From: Flavobacterium humidisoli
GTDB taxonomy: Bacteria; Bacteroidota; Bacteroidia; Flavobacteriales; Flavobacteriaceae
Direction of reading: 5' to 3'
DNA: 64,000 nt
Assembly (NCBI RefSeq): GCF_023272795.1
Contig: NZ_CP096829.1
Location: 3,348,001-3,412,000 of the forward strand
The first letter of the stretch is position 1. Each line of letters starts with the position of its first letter. The notes below the pieces were generated by a model. It was not told the origin of the DNA and made no database searches. It saw only the letters and a program-made list of their open reading frames with translations. Position numbers and translations under genes: made by a program. This document shows, in pieces, positions 63,918 to 64,000 of this stretch.

Positions 63918-63950
63918 AAACCCGACAGGTTTTTAAAACCTGTCGGGTTT
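63918..63950. repeat. 33-bp palindrome, right (upstream of RAYT start)
   Basis: Identical to the 63255-63287 copy, 15 bp upstream of the RAYT ATG. As a near-start hairpin it may also affect RAYT expression. Confidence 0.85.
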
Positions 63951-64000
63951 AATTTGAAAAAGTAGTAAAAATACTATATTTTTTTAATTTCCTGCCTTTT

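Larger units (their letters stand above)
63255..63950. mobile_element. RAYT-type unit: transposase gene between two identical palindromes
   Basis: The RAYT gene (63300-63902) is bracketed by two identical 33-bp perfect palindromes, at 63255-63287 and 63918-63950, each AAACCCGACAGGTTTT, a central t, and the complement. The gene ends 12 bp from one and starts 15 bp from the other. This resembles REP-RAYT units (REPtrons). Confidence 0.75.

Overview
The window looks like chromosome of a Flavobacterium (Bacteroidota), close to the F. johnsoniae group. The reasons are low G+C, TAnnTTTG-type -7 promoter boxes without Shine-Dalgarno sites, many short lipoprotein or Sec signals ending in xxFAQ, and a gene set typical of Flavobacteriaceae (bifunctional ThrA, RimB-RimK fusion, ModF-like double ABC, DUF349 protein, OstA-like protein, lipoprotein SOD). 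No rRNA, tRNA, CRISPR array, prophage or plasmid gene was recognised. Most of the window is ordinary core genome, broken up by many families of small intergenic repeats.

Layout. 1-6,050: end of a membrane-protein gene, then the threonine operon thrL-thrA-thrB-thrC on the minus strand. A 34-codon Thr/Ile-rich leader ORF (5920-6024) precedes thrA, with mutually exclusive hairpins that suggest transcription attenuation. 6,379-10,000: hutH, then a DUF47 regulator with a PiT phosphate transporter. 10,000-14,716: DUF421 protein, RimB-RimK fusion, ClpC. 14,974-18,918: gyrA and a TPR protein. 18,981-28,336: OsmC, DUF349, an outer-membrane-like protein, aroE, a TPR protein, an aminotransferase and an OstA/LptA-like protein. 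28,621-31,658: GH13 lipoprotein and GH130 enzyme, convergent.

31,724-38,170: an envelope and phospholipid block on the minus strand. It consists of LUD protein-cdsA-psd-acyl-CoA-binding protein-lipoprotein SOD, with rsfS-ftsH upstream and birA divergent. 38,428-46,930: SRPBCC protein, pyrE/NUDIX divergent pair, DUF6882-like protein, M14 peptidase, DEAD-box helicase, PhnA-like protein, coaD. 47,034-50,829: DUF421 with zinc ribbon, ddl, PASTA protein, rluD. 51,057-60,907: lipoprotein, ModF-like ABC, sulfurtransferase, ThuA protein, DUF1398, hydrolase, thioesterase, TlpA-like protein, SRPBCC protein, a membrane protein with a missing start codon, and a Na+/H+ antiporter. 61,272-63,155: dnaK. 63,255-63,950: a REP-associated tyrosine transposase (RAYT) set between two identical 33-bp palindromes.

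The observations most worth following are: (1) the thr leader peptide and attenuator; (2) the RAYT-palindrome unit; (3) promoters of pyrE and the DEAD-box helicase with identical TTTG-N18-TAnnTTTG-N4-ATG geometry, which predicts leaderless mRNAs, one of them using a -33 box supplied by a dispersed repeat; (4) three copies of a structured element with conserved flanks and different apical hairpins; (5) a 216-bp inverted repeat inside the thr operon. All coordinates and motifs were read by eye; homology calls come from recognised motifs, not searches.
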